The translations under genes were made by a program, and so were the position numbers. From CAYLPJ01 sp964385465 (GTDB taxonomy: Bacteria; Planctomycetota; Phycisphaerae; SM23-33), in NCBI GenBank assembly GCA_964385465.1, contig CAYLPJ010000017.1:1-64000 (forward strand): DNA of 64,000 nt. The letters are read 5' to 3'. Positions 18,392 through 27,130 of this stretch are shown here, piece after piece; the first letter of the stretch is position 1, and each line of letters starts with the position of its first letter. The notes beneath the pieces are model-generated. The model ran no database searches, had not been told where the DNA came from, and worked only from the letters and a program-made list of their open reading frames with translations.

Positions 18392-21300
18392 TCACTGCCG
18401 TTCGAGGGCGCCGGCGTCGCGCTTGCCGTCGGCCGGCTTCTTGCCCGTGAAATCGCGCAGGAACGGGCCGTCGAACTGCCAGGTGTGCAGCTCCTCGATG
18501 GTCGTCTCGGCGTCGGCGATCGTGCCCAGGGCGATCCGCAGGAAGTCCAGCGTGCAGGCCAGGCCCTTGCCCACCACCAGGTCGGCCTCGTTGGCAAGCG
18601 AGCCGGCTTCGGAGGCCAGGCCCTTGTCGGTCGCATCTCGCTTGCCGTCGACGTAGATCGCCACCGTACCGGCCTTGCGGTCGGCCTCGGCGATCACGTG
18701 GTGCCACTTCCCGTCGGCCAGCTTCGCCTTGCCCGCGAGCTTCGCCTCCCGGCCCGGGGCCTTGACTGCAAGCTCGGCAACGCCGTCTGCATTGATCGTC
18801 AAGGCATAGCCGGCCTCGCCCATCTTGGCCGCGATCGTCCCTGACGCCCCGGCCTCGGGCTTGACGTACGCCTCGATCAGGAAGTTCGACGAGTGCACCT
18901 GCGGGTTGCGCAGAGCCTCGCCGCGGACGCCGACCTCCCGCTCGGCCGCCTTGCCGGCCCCGATCGAGACGCTCTTCATCTTCAGCTCCCCTTCGGAGCC
19001 GGCCCTGGAGATGTGGATGCTCTCGCTGCGCGTCTTGTCCTTGAACTCCCCGGTCGGACTGAGGTAGACCAGCAGCGAGAACTTGTCCAAGCCGTCCTTC
19101 TCCGCCGAGGGGAATGTGAACGTGTGGGTCCCCTTCTTCGCGTCCTTGGGCAGCCCGCCCCAGGCGTTGAAGCCGCCCCAGCCGTCCTTCTTCAGCCAGT
19201 GCAGGTGGGCGGCGACTTTCTGGCCCTCGATGGTCTCCGGCAGCGTGACCTTGACGGGGAACTTCTGCCCGGGCGCGACGGCCACGGGCAGGGCAACCTC
19301 GGCCCAGCCGCCCTTGGCGGGCTTGCCCTTGACCTTCATGGGGAAGGGCTCGGCGAGCTTTTCGTGGGTCAGGACAAGGTGCTTGCTCTTGCCATCCAAC
19401 CTCAGCGCCCCGACGGTCCAGTCCTCCAATGCCCCGTCGACGTAGTCATCGGCGCCGATGCCCACGCCCTTCAGCGGGTACATCGGGCGGGTGTAGTAGT
19501 CCGTCCGCGAGACGTGGTACGGCGTCATGTACCAGTGCTCGTCGATGACGACGGTCGGATCGAGGTCGCTGCGGGTGAAGTTCCACTCGCCGACGACGCC
19601 GTACAGGGACCAGGGCACGAACGCCTTGACCCCCCCGTCAATCGCCGGCGTCCCCGCCGCCGGGCGGAAGTCGTGGTTCTTGGCGTCCTGGAGGACGGGC
19701 TTCTCGGACATCGTTCCGACCGTCGCGGCCAGGGCCTTGTGCTTGACCAGCGCCTTGCTGAACTCGGCCAGGCTTCCCAGCCACCGCCCGGAGGTCTCGA
19801 AGACGGCAAACTGTTTGGAGACGTCATGGAAGACGTTGTTGGCGTAAGCGTTGGTGTAGTAGTCGAAGTGCTCCTTCTGCGGCCCGGCGTGGGCGGCGTT
19901 GCCTTCCGGCTCGCTCTTGGCCGGGCTGGCGTGCCAGAACAGCCACTCGCCGATCCCCTGCCAGACGTTGCCGAGGAACTTGTCCCGCCCGGCGTGGGGG
20001 CTCTGCCGCCGCGTGCCCTTGACGAAGTTGTACGCCGTGTTGTTGAAGAACGTATTCTGGTAGCTGTGAATCTCCTGGAAGGCCGCCGTGTTGCCCAGCT
20101 TGCTGTAGGGGTCCTTGCTCTTGCCCCAGGCGATGTTGTTGAAGTGGTAGTTCTTGAACGCCCCGTCGAGGTAGTAGGCGTGCCCGAACCGCGCCTTGGC
20201 CGGCTGCTTGGGATTGTACGCCCAGTTCCAGTACCCGCCCGGGTTGCCCGAGACGTTGTCGTAGACGTAAATCGGCCCGCCCTGCCACGTCTCGATGCCG
20301 CCCCAGTCGTTCGTGTTCAGCAGCGGGTCGGTCACCTTGTTGTGGTGAATGAGGATCCGCGTCATCGGCAGGTCGCGGAGCTGCCCCGAGCCCTTGCCGC
20401 CGAAGATGAACAGCCCCGCGCCCCAGCAGCGGTCCAGCACGTTGCCGGCGATCTCCGCCGTCCGCGGGAAATTCACCACCAGCGCGTGCCCGTTCTCGCT
20501 TCGGGCCGGACGCAGGCCGACGCGGTACAGCCGGTTCCGCAGCACCTCCACGTGGCCCAGCGGGCCGAACGGCGGGGCCTTCTTGCCCCAGCGCGAGCTG
20601 TCGGCCACCTGGATCGCGCCGTGATCCAGCTCCCGCATGTCATTGTCGGTTACGTGGATGTCGTCCAGTTCATCGTGGTCGCCGGCGGCCTTGATCCGCA
20701 CCGCCCGCGTCACGTGCTCGAAGACGCAATGGCTCACGCGGACGTCCCGCCCCGTACCCAGCAGCCGCACGCACGCCCCGGCGAGGTCCGGGTGCTGGAA
20801 CGGGCGGTCCCAGTAGTTCCACCGCGTACCGAGGAAGCGGAACGTCAGCCCGGCGACGTGGACGTGGCTCATGCCGGGGCTGTCGATGAGGTTCTGCTCC
20901 TTGGCCGCCTCGATGCGGACGCCCGTCGGAGCCTTCTCGCCGGGCAGGCGGACGTACAGCGTGCCCCCGCGGCCGGTCTTGTCGAACCAGTACTCGCCCG
21001 GCTCGTCGAGGTAGTGCGGCTTGTCCTCGAGGAAGTAGCGGTTGTTGCGGATGATGATCCCGCTGTCGCCGTACCAGAACCCCTGGAAACCGATGCCTTT
21101 CTGCTTGGCATCGTAGGTCTCGATCCGGGACGGGAACGGGGTGCCCATCACGATGCCCCACTCGCTCCAGACGATCCCGCCGACGTAGTGATCCGCGTCC
21201 TTGGTCAGGTGCTTGCGGTCGATGCCGAGGTGGATCTTCTTGCCCCCCTTGCCCGTGGTCTTGTGGCCGCCGCCGGCCCACCAGCGCGGGTTCTCCCACG

Positions 21301-21922
21301 TCCACCACTCGCTCTTGACGTCGTCGGGGTTGGATATCTCCCAGTTCGGCGTCCGCGCGAGCTTCAGCCGCGTCACCTCGCCGCCTTCCACCATCCACAC
21401 GCTCCGCGTGGCGAACGGCAGCTTTGCCGACCAGACCTTGCCGGCCTCGGGGATATCGGCGCGGTCGGCGCCCTTCTTCCAGCCGGTGACGGGCTGCGAG
21501 CCGCAGAGCACGGCCTCGCCCTCGCCCCAGGACGGATCGCTGGTCAGGCGGATGGGATGGCCCGGCTTGCCGGACTCCCTGCAAACGAGCTTGCCCCGGT
21601 ATGTCACGCCGCGCTTGAAGACGTACGTATGCACGCCGGAGCACGTCCCCGCCTCGCCGCCGGCGGCCGCATCCCACGGGTGGTGCTTCCAGGGCTTCGC
21701 CTTCGTCCCGGGGTTCGCGTCGTCCCCGTTCTCGTAGTCGATGTACTTCACCGACTCGCCGGCCTGGAACGCGAACGGCTTCGGCGCCCACTCCAGGTCG
21801 CCGGTGGGGACGACCTTGGCATGGGGCTGCTGCCAGGAATACTCCGCTGCCCCGGCCGCCAATGCGACGCCGGCCGCGACGAACACGACGGTCAGTTTCT
21901 GCCAGTGCGTGAGATGAATCAT
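18392..21922 (-). CDS. Secreted right-handed beta-helix protein with C-terminal LamG domain (paralog 1)
   Basis: This 1176-aa protein has a signal peptide (about 1-26, cleaved near AAEYSW). A region with YIDYENGDDANPGT is typical of the start of pectate-lyase-like helices. A long parallel beta-helix follows (about 100-800; IRLTSDPSWGEGEAVLCGS, then repeated I-x-x-N-x-x-x strands). A LamG/concanavalin-like domain is at about 990-1140 (KWHHVIAEADRK, IYVDGKRD). The C-terminus DGKRDAGALE is shared with the paralogs at 33111 and 36532. Beta-helix folds host polysaccharide lyases and GH28-type hydrolases, but I see no family-defining catalytic motif. The context is sulfatase, SGNH hydrolase and PQQ-type propeller. 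Confidence 0.85.
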   Translation of the reverse strand: MIHLTHWQKLTVVFVAAGVALAAGAAEYSWQQPHAKVVPTGDLEWAPKPFAFQAGESVKYIDYENGDDANPGTKAKPWKHHPWDAAAGGEAGTCSGVHTYVFKRGVTYRGKLVCRESGKPGHPIRLTSDPSWGEGEAVLCGSQPVTGWKKGADRADIPEAGKVWSAKLPFATRSVWMVEGGEVTRLKLARTPNWEISNPDDVKSEWWTWENPRWWAGGGHKTTGKGGKKIHLGIDRKHLTKDADHYVGGIVWSEWGIVMGTPFPSRIETYDAKQKGIGFQGFWYGDSGIIIRNNRYFLEDKPHYLDEPGEYWFDKTGRGGTLYVRLPGEKAPTGVRIEAAKEQNLIDSPGMSHVHVAGLTFRFLGTRWNYWDRPFQHPDLAGACVRLLGTGRDVRVSHCVFEHVTRAVRIKAAGDHDELDDIHVTDNDMRELDHGAIQVADSSRWGKKAPPFGPLGHVEVLRNRLYRVGLRPARSENGHALVVNFPRTAEIAGNVLDRCWGAGLFIFGGKGSGQLRDLPMTRILIHHNKVTDPLLNTNDWGGIETWQGGPIYVYDNVSGNPGGYWNWAYNPKQPAKARFGHAYYLDGAFKNYHFNNIAWGKSKDPYSKLGNTAAFQEIHSYQNTFFNNTAYNFVKGTRRQSPHAGRDKFLGNVWQGIGEWLFWHASPAKSEPEGNAAHAGPQKEHFDYYTNAYANNVFHDVSKQFAVFETSGRWLGSLAEFSKALVKHKALAATVGTMSEKPVLQDAKNHDFRPAAGTPAIDGGVKAFVPWSLYGVVGEWNFTRSDLDPTVVIDEHWYMTPYHVSRTDYYTRPMYPLKGVGIGADDYVDGALEDWTVGALRLDGKSKHLVLTHEKLAEPFPMKVKGKPAKGGWAEVALPVAVAPGQKFPVKVTLPETIEGQKVAAHLHWLKKDGWGGFNAWGGLPKDAKKGTHTFTFPSAEKDGLDKFSLLVYLSPTGEFKDKTRSESIHISRAGSEGELKMKSVSIGAGKAAEREVGVRGEALRNPQVHSSNFLIEAYVKPEAGASGTIAAKMGEAGYALTINADGVAELAVKAPGREAKLAGKAKLADGKWHHVIAEADRKAGTVAIYVDGKRDATDKGLASEAGSLANEADLVVGKGLACTLDFLRIALGTIADAETTIEELHTWQFDGPFLRDFTGKKPADGKRDAGALERQ

Positions 21923-21959
21923 GCTGAAGGCTCCTTTCGTGTGCTGTGTCGGATGGATG

Positions 21960-23969
21960 TCATTTCGTTGACGGACCCGGCGCCGGGTGTTCGATCACGA
22001 TCGTGCCGAAGACGCTCGTGTCCCGGTCCGCCTTGGGGCCGCTGTGCCAGTATGCGCGCTTTGATGCATCGTCGGCGCTGCCGACAGCCAGGTCGAAACC
22101 GTACGTCACGTTCGGGCCGAAGCTCGTATGCACGCCATGGCCGGAGAAGAGGCCACGCTCCAGCCGCACCTCCCCCTGCCACGTGCCGTCGTCATGTACC
22201 GTCACGGCCGCGTCGAAGTTCCGCATCGGCTTGTAGCCCCGGACCAGGTCGTGGCCGTACCACCGCCCGCGATGGGCCTTGTCCAACCGGCGCAGCACGT
22301 AGTGGATGTCGTCGGCGTTGTAGATGATCTCGCGATTGTGGCGGCAGTCGAGGTAGACGTGGACGGCCTCGGTGGGCAGCGCCTCGGCGGGCTTCGCCGT
22401 CACCTTCACCGCCAGCAGCAGGTCGCGGGTCCTCTCCGGGCGGCGGTTGGCGGGGTCCTCGCACCAGGCCAGCGCGAAGCGTGCTATCTCCCGGCCGGCC
22501 TTGTCCTTGACCGCGTGATCGAAGGCCCAGAACGGCTCATCGAGCTTGCCGTCCTGCGTCCATTTCCCGGTGGTCCGCTTGACGCGGATCGCCCCCTTGG
22601 CGGCGGGGGCGACCTCGAAGGCGATCCGGCGTCGCGCGGTCCGCGGTCCGGCGGGGTGGCGGTCCCGGGCCTCGAGGGTCACCGGGAACCGCCCCTTCTC
22701 GCCCGGCGTGCCCAGCAGCAGGCCGGCATCGGTGAGCATGAGGCCGGCGGGCAGATTGCCGTCGGCGACGGACCACGCCACCCGCCCGACCGCGCCGTCG
22801 GCGGCGAATCGGTGGTCCAGGTAGGTGTCGCGGGGCAGGTCGAGATTCAGCTTCGGCGCGGGGATGGCCAGCGGCTTGTTCTCGTCGACGGCCAGGCGCA
22901 CCACGCGGCGGTCGGCCTGATCGCCCGCCTCGGCGCGGAGAGTCAGCTCGGCCTCGGCCGCCCGGGTCGGCGTGCCAGTGATCCGTCCGCCGGCGAGCTT
23001 CAGCCCCCCCGGGAGCTTGCCGCCCTCGAGCGTCCATGCCACCTCGTCCGGCGCGTTGGCCAGCGGCAGCCGCTGGTCGTAGGCCAGGCCCACGACGGCC
23101 GGGGGAAGCCACCCGGCATCGATCACCATACCGGTGTCGACCCCGTCGTGCTCGTAGCCGGCCAGCGTGTCCCAGACGACCCGCTGGATCGCCCCTGCGG
23201 TCTCCTTGCCGAGGTCAAAGGCGATCTCCTCGCTGACGCGTCCGCCGCGGGCGAGGAAGACGTCCGCGGGATAGCCGATCGGCGACTCGCCGAAGATCAT
23301 CGCCGCCATGGCGCAGGAGATGGCATAGCCGCCCACCGGGCCCATGTGCCCGCCGTCGGCATAAAGGTCCCGGCGGCTGACCAGGCCCGGGATCCGCCCG
23401 GCGTCGGCGAGGTCGCCCAGCCGGCGGATCAGCACGCTCGTCGGCGCGACATGAACCTTCAGCCCCGGATGGGCCTTGCGGATGCGGGCCATCACGCCCT
23501 CGTTCCACTCCTCACGCCGGCCCAGCGGCGGATCGTCCCAGTCCTCGCCGCTCGGCCAGATCGAGTACATGATGATCCGCACGTCCGGGTTGCCCTCCTT
23601 CGCCGCCCCCGCGTACGCGATGGCCGCCTGAATCTCCGATTCGGTCGTACTGTTGTAGGACTGGAGCGTCACCACGTCCCACTTGTGCTTGCGGAGCTGC
23701 TCGAAACTGTCGGCCGGGTGACCCTTCAGCCACCGCAGCGGCGCGCCGGGGATCGTGTGCGTGCCGTAGGCGTATCCCTTGTGTCCGGCCCGCACGGCCA
23801 GGCCGGCGAGTTTCTCGCGGATGGTGTCGGTGTGGCTGTTGCCCAGCATGTACACCCGCGGGCCGGAGGCCCCGTCGATGTCCTTCGGCACGAAGGTGTA
23901 CGCCCGCAGCCCCGCCGCGACCGCCAGCACCCCCGCCAGCAAAGGCAGCATCGGCTTGCGTGTCATCAT
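21960..23969 (-). CDS. Secreted SGNH hydrolase with Ig-like and CBM9-like domains
   Basis: This 669-aa protein has a signal peptide (about 1-22), then an SGNH/GDSL hydrolase domain with block I GNSHT (S45) and DGGH (D205, H208) completing a plausible Ser-His-Asp set. Two Ig-like repeats of the putative-Ig class follow (about 275-450; VAWTLEGGKLPGG and VAWSVADGNLPAG). The C-terminus resembles a CBM9 fold (about 475-669; KLDEPFWAFD, VHVYLDCRHN). SGNH enzymes in such loci usually deacylate polysaccharides, so a carbohydrate esterase is the best guess. AAGGAGG precedes ATGATG, and the start overlaps the stop of the PQQ-type gene by four bases. Confidence 0.8.
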   Translation of the reverse strand: MMTRKPMLPLLAGVLAVAAGLRAYTFVPKDIDGASGPRVYMLGNSHTDTIREKLAGLAVRAGHKGYAYGTHTIPGAPLRWLKGHPADSFEQLRKHKWDVVTLQSYNSTTESEIQAAIAYAGAAKEGNPDVRIIMYSIWPSGEDWDDPPLGRREEWNEGVMARIRKAHPGLKVHVAPTSVLIRRLGDLADAGRIPGLVSRRDLYADGGHMGPVGGYAISCAMAAMIFGESPIGYPADVFLARGGRVSEEIAFDLGKETAGAIQRVVWDTLAGYEHDGVDTGMVIDAGWLPPAVVGLAYDQRLPLANAPDEVAWTLEGGKLPGGLKLAGGRITGTPTRAAEAELTLRAEAGDQADRRVVRLAVDENKPLAIPAPKLNLDLPRDTYLDHRFAADGAVGRVAWSVADGNLPAGLMLTDAGLLLGTPGEKGRFPVTLEARDRHPAGPRTARRRIAFEVAPAAKGAIRVKRTTGKWTQDGKLDEPFWAFDHAVKDKAGREIARFALAWCEDPANRRPERTRDLLLAVKVTAKPAEALPTEAVHVYLDCRHNREIIYNADDIHYVLRRLDKAHRGRWYGHDLVRGYKPMRNFDAAVTVHDDGTWQGEVRLERGLFSGHGVHTSFGPNVTYGFDLAVGSADDASKRAYWHSGPKADRDTSVFGTIVIEHPAPGPSTK

Positions 23970-25339
23970 TTCGCCTCCTTGCCCTGCCCGCCGACGCAGT
24001 GGAGGCCCCAGTCGCTTCGCAGCAGGACCCGGCCGCCGGGCAGCGGGACGGCGGGCGCGTTGAACCAGGTCTCGTCGTCGGCAAGCGTGTTGTGTGCGAG
24101 GACCTTGAACGTCGGCTCGGCCGCAACGACCCACGTGCCGCGCGTCTGCGAGACATAGTACAGCTTGCCGTCCCCGCAGAGCGTCGAGGCGTAGATCGAG
24201 TCTCCGCTGCGCCGGCGGCTGGGGTAGTCCTCGGGGGTCTGGCGGTATTTCAACTCGCCCGTGCGGGCGTCCAGGCAACACATCCCCGACGCGCTTCGCG
24301 GCCGCAGCCCGCCGGACAGCGCCGCCCAGTACAGGTACCCTTCGCGGTAGACGGCCGAGCAGATGTTGGCCCCGGCGTCCTCGGCCTTCCACCGCACGCG
24401 GTCCTTGCCCTCGTCGGCGGGGTTGAGGCTCAGGGCCCAGGATATCGCGTCGCCGTGGGAGCTGCCGACGACGGCGTAGAGCGTCCGGTCGTGCCACGTC
24501 GGGTTGTTGCTGGCGTAGCCCTGGTTCGTGCGGTGCCGCCACAGGATCCCGCCATCGTCCGGGGCGTAGGAGTACACCCACCCGATGGTCAACACCACGA
24601 TCTGCCGCCCACCGGCGGGGTTGGGCAGGATCATCGGCGTCGACCAACTCCGGTTCCACTTGCTGGTGGTCTGGAAGCCCTCCCGCTGCCGCCACCGCAC
24701 CTTGCCCGTCCGGCGGTCCACGGCGATGAGCTGGTCGGCCTCGCTGCTGGCGTTGACGATCAGCAGATCGTCGCACATCGCGAGCGAGGCGGCACAGCCC
24801 CAGATGTGCGTGATCGAGCCGGGCACGAAGGTCCACCTGACCTCGCCGACGTGGTCCATCGCGAACACCCCGGCCGTGCCGAAGGAGCAGTACAGCCCCT
24901 CGTTGTCGACGTACGGTGTGGGCGTGGCGTAGCCGTGCTTGGCGATATTGCTGTTCGGCGGGCGGACGGGGCCAAGGGCGTTGAGCTGCCTGTGCCAGAC
25001 CTGCTTGCCGTCCTCGGCGTTCAGGCAGAGCACGTGGAGGCGGAGGGCGTTGGCGTCCTGGTTCTCCGGCTGGTTGCCCTTGCCTCGCTTCTCGCCGTAG
25101 CCGCTGTAGGCGGTGACGTAGATCCGCCCCTTCCAGGCCACCGGCTGGCTCGTGCCGGGGCCGGGCAGTTTCGTCTTCCACGCGCGGCCGGCGTCGGCGC
25201 TCCAGGTGGTCGGCAGGGACGGCAGGCTGGTCACCCCGTCGCACCGCGGCCCGCGGAACTGGTTCCAATCCTCGGCCGCAACCGGCGAGGCGCCGAGCAG
25301 TCCGGCGATCACCGCAACGGCTACAATCCTGTGTCTCAT
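23966..25339 (-). CDS. Secreted PQQ-type beta-propeller protein (second copy of the class)
   Basis: This 457-aa protein has a signal peptide (about 1-23) followed by WNQFRGP, a phrase that opens many planctomycete PQQ-binding-like propellers. Blades show CLNAEDGKQVWHRQL, VDRRTGKVRWRQ and CLDARTGELKYRQ. It is about 100 residues shorter than the homologue at 11662 and may form a seven- or eight-bladed propeller. Whether quinone is bound cannot be read from the sequence. AGGAG lies 7 bases before the ATG at 25339. It is the first gene of the minus-strand unit running to the sulfatase and is divergent from the arabinofuranosidase, with 56 bases between starts that must hold both promoters. Confidence 0.82.
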   Translation of the reverse strand: MRHRIVAVAVIAGLLGASPVAAEDWNQFRGPRCDGVTSLPSLPTTWSADAGRAWKTKLPGPGTSQPVAWKGRIYVTAYSGYGEKRGKGNQPENQDANALRLHVLCLNAEDGKQVWHRQLNALGPVRPPNSNIAKHGYATPTPYVDNEGLYCSFGTAGVFAMDHVGEVRWTFVPGSITHIWGCAASLAMCDDLLIVNASSEADQLIAVDRRTGKVRWRQREGFQTTSKWNRSWSTPMILPNPAGGRQIVVLTIGWVYSYAPDDGGILWRHRTNQGYASNNPTWHDRTLYAVVGSSHGDAISWALSLNPADEGKDRVRWKAEDAGANICSAVYREGYLYWAALSGGLRPRSASGMCCLDARTGELKYRQTPEDYPSRRRSGDSIYASTLCGDGKLYYVSQTRGTWVVAAEPTFKVLAHNTLADDETWFNAPAVPLPGGRVLLRSDWGLHCVGGQGKEAK

Positions 25340-25395
25340 CGAGGTGCTCCTGGGCAAGGTTGGCATTGGGGTTCGCGATGGTCCACAATGCCCTC

Positions 25396-27069
25396 ATGAG
25401 CATTCAACGGTTTCTTCTGATCGGGGCGATGGCGATGACCCAGACCGGAACGGACACGACGAGCGGCGCCGACGCGGTCACCTGCCGCATCCGCGACGAG
25501 GTACTTCACCGCATCAACCCGCGGCTGTTCGGGCAGTTCATGGAACGCCCGAGCTGGGGCGAGACCGGGCCCGAGGGGGCCCTGACGCCCGGCACACGGC
25601 GGCTCCAGTCGGCGGTACTGAACCTGCTGTGGCAGATGGAGATCCCCATCCTGCGCTTCCCCGGCGGGACCGACGTGGACTACATGGACTTCCGGGACAT
25701 GATCTCCAACGTCCCCGGTCGCGGCCCCGAGCGGCCCGTCAGCGTCGGGCACAAGGGGCACAAGGTCACCAACAGCTTCGGCTACGACGAGTTCCTGGAG
25801 TTCCGCGAGAGCGCCAAGGCCGAGGCGATCCTGGTCGTCAACTTCCGCGACGCCCTGCTGAAGAAGCGCCCGCTGGCCGAGCACGCCCTCCACATCGCCG
25901 GGCTGGTGGCCTACTGCAACGCGCCGGTCGGCGCCGAGCTGCCCCGGGGGATGCCCAACTGGCCGGCGTTGCGGGCCCGCAACGGGCACCCCCGGCCGTA
26001 CGGCGTGAAGCACTGGCAGATCGGCAACGAGACCTGGGCGTTCCTCAAGGACCTCCGCAAGCAGGAAGGGGACAACGGGGAGGCATGGCACGCGGAGTGC
26101 CTGGTCGCCGTCGCGCGGGCCATGCTGGCGGTCGACCCGGGCATCGAGCTTGTCCTCGATGGCCAGGGCGGAACCTTCGGCGCGGCCGAACGCGCACGGA
26201 AGGAACTGGGCGAGAAGGTCTCCCACCTTGTCTTCCATTCGTACACGCCGTGGGCCATCCGCGAGGTCAGGCGGGACGGGGAGACCGTCGGCCCGGCCGA
26301 GCTCAGCGCCGCCGACATCTGGCGGGCCTGGGTCGCCACGCCGCACATCGACGACGCGGGCCTGGCCGTCTTCACCGACGGGCTGATCGACACGGCCCGC
26401 AGGGACGGCTTCAAGATCGCCGTCACCGAGTGGAACTGGAACGGCTGGTGGTCCGTGGACAACCGCGATGAACTCGCCCTGGATTCGATCTTCGCCAAGG
26501 GCGTCGGCGCGGCCGGGTTCCTCCACGCACTCATGCGGGCCGGGGACGTGATCGACATCGGCTGCCAGTCCATGCTCGTCGGCAGCGGCTGGGGCATCCA
26601 CGCGGTCCGGGCGGACCCGGAGGGCAAGCGGCCGCCGTACTTCTACCCCACCGGGCAGGCGACCATGCTCTACACGCTCCACCACGGGCCGGAGATGTTG
26701 AAGCTCGACTGTCCCAACCTGCCGGTCTACGAGCAGCCGTACCGGATGGGCGGCATCGGCCCGAGGCCGAAGGTCGCCCGACTCGACCCGTTGGCCACCC
26801 GCAGCGACGAGGCCGTCTTCCTCCACGCCATCCACCGCGGCTTCGACCGCCCGCTGACGCTTCGCGTGGACCTCTCCGCCGTCGGCCCGCTGACCGGAGA
26901 GGGAACGCATCACCTGCTCACCGGGCGGCTGCGGAACGAGCCCCGGCGCCTCGAGGACGACCAGCCCGGCAAGATCACCGCAGACGCGCTGATCTTCGAA
27001 CCGCCGACACTGACCGTCACCCTCCCGCCGCGCAGCGTCTCGGCCATCGAGTTGAGGCGAAAACGTTAG
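25396..27069 (+). CDS. Alpha-L-arabinofuranosidase-like glycoside hydrolase (GH51 type)
   Basis: This enzyme probably releases terminal L-arabinofuranose from arabinan-, arabinoxylan- or similar side chains. The (beta/alpha)8 barrel shows NPRLFGQFMER, LRFPGGTD, acid/base N211-E212 in QIGNETW and nucleophile E345 in VTEWNWNG, followed by a C-terminal beta-sandwich. Length 557 aa is slightly above common GH51 enzymes. The start is uncertain: ATGs at 25378, 25396 and 25429 are all in frame without a clear ribosome site. The hydrophobic FLLIGAMAM after the middle one is too short for a convincing signal peptide, so the location may be cytoplasmic. It stands alone on the plus strand between two minus-strand units. 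Confidence 0.85.
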   Translation: MSIQRFLLIGAMAMTQTGTDTTSGADAVTCRIRDEVLHRINPRLFGQFMERPSWGETGPEGALTPGTRRLQSAVLNLLWQMEIPILRFPGGTDVDYMDFRDMISNVPGRGPERPVSVGHKGHKVTNSFGYDEFLEFRESAKAEAILVVNFRDALLKKRPLAEHALHIAGLVAYCNAPVGAELPRGMPNWPALRARNGHPRPYGVKHWQIGNETWAFLKDLRKQEGDNGEAWHAECLVAVARAMLAVDPGIELVLDGQGGTFGAAERARKELGEKVSHLVFHSYTPWAIREVRRDGETVGPAELSAADIWRAWVATPHIDDAGLAVFTDGLIDTARRDGFKIAVTEWNWNGWWSVDNRDELALDSIFAKGVGAAGFLHALMRAGDVIDIGCQSMLVGSGWGIHAVRADPEGKRPPYFYPTGQATMLYTLHHGPEMLKLDCPNLPVYEQPYRMGGIGPRPKVARLDPLATRSDEAVFLHAIHRGFDRPLTLRVDLSAVGPLTGEGTHHLLTGRLRNEPRRLEDDQPGKITADALIFEPPTLTVTLPPRSVSAIELRRKR

Positions 27070-27130
27070 ACGCCGTCCAACGTTGCGGGCGGGCGGGTTG
27101 TCCAGGGCAAAGGTCATGTCGCCTCTCGGC

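Noticed and set aside
11662..25339. Confirmed PQQ-dependent dehydrogenases
   Set aside because: The propeller repeats are present, but the tryptophan-docking and catalytic calcium/aspartate residues of alcohol or glucose dehydrogenases are not recognisable. They are called PQQ-type propellers only.
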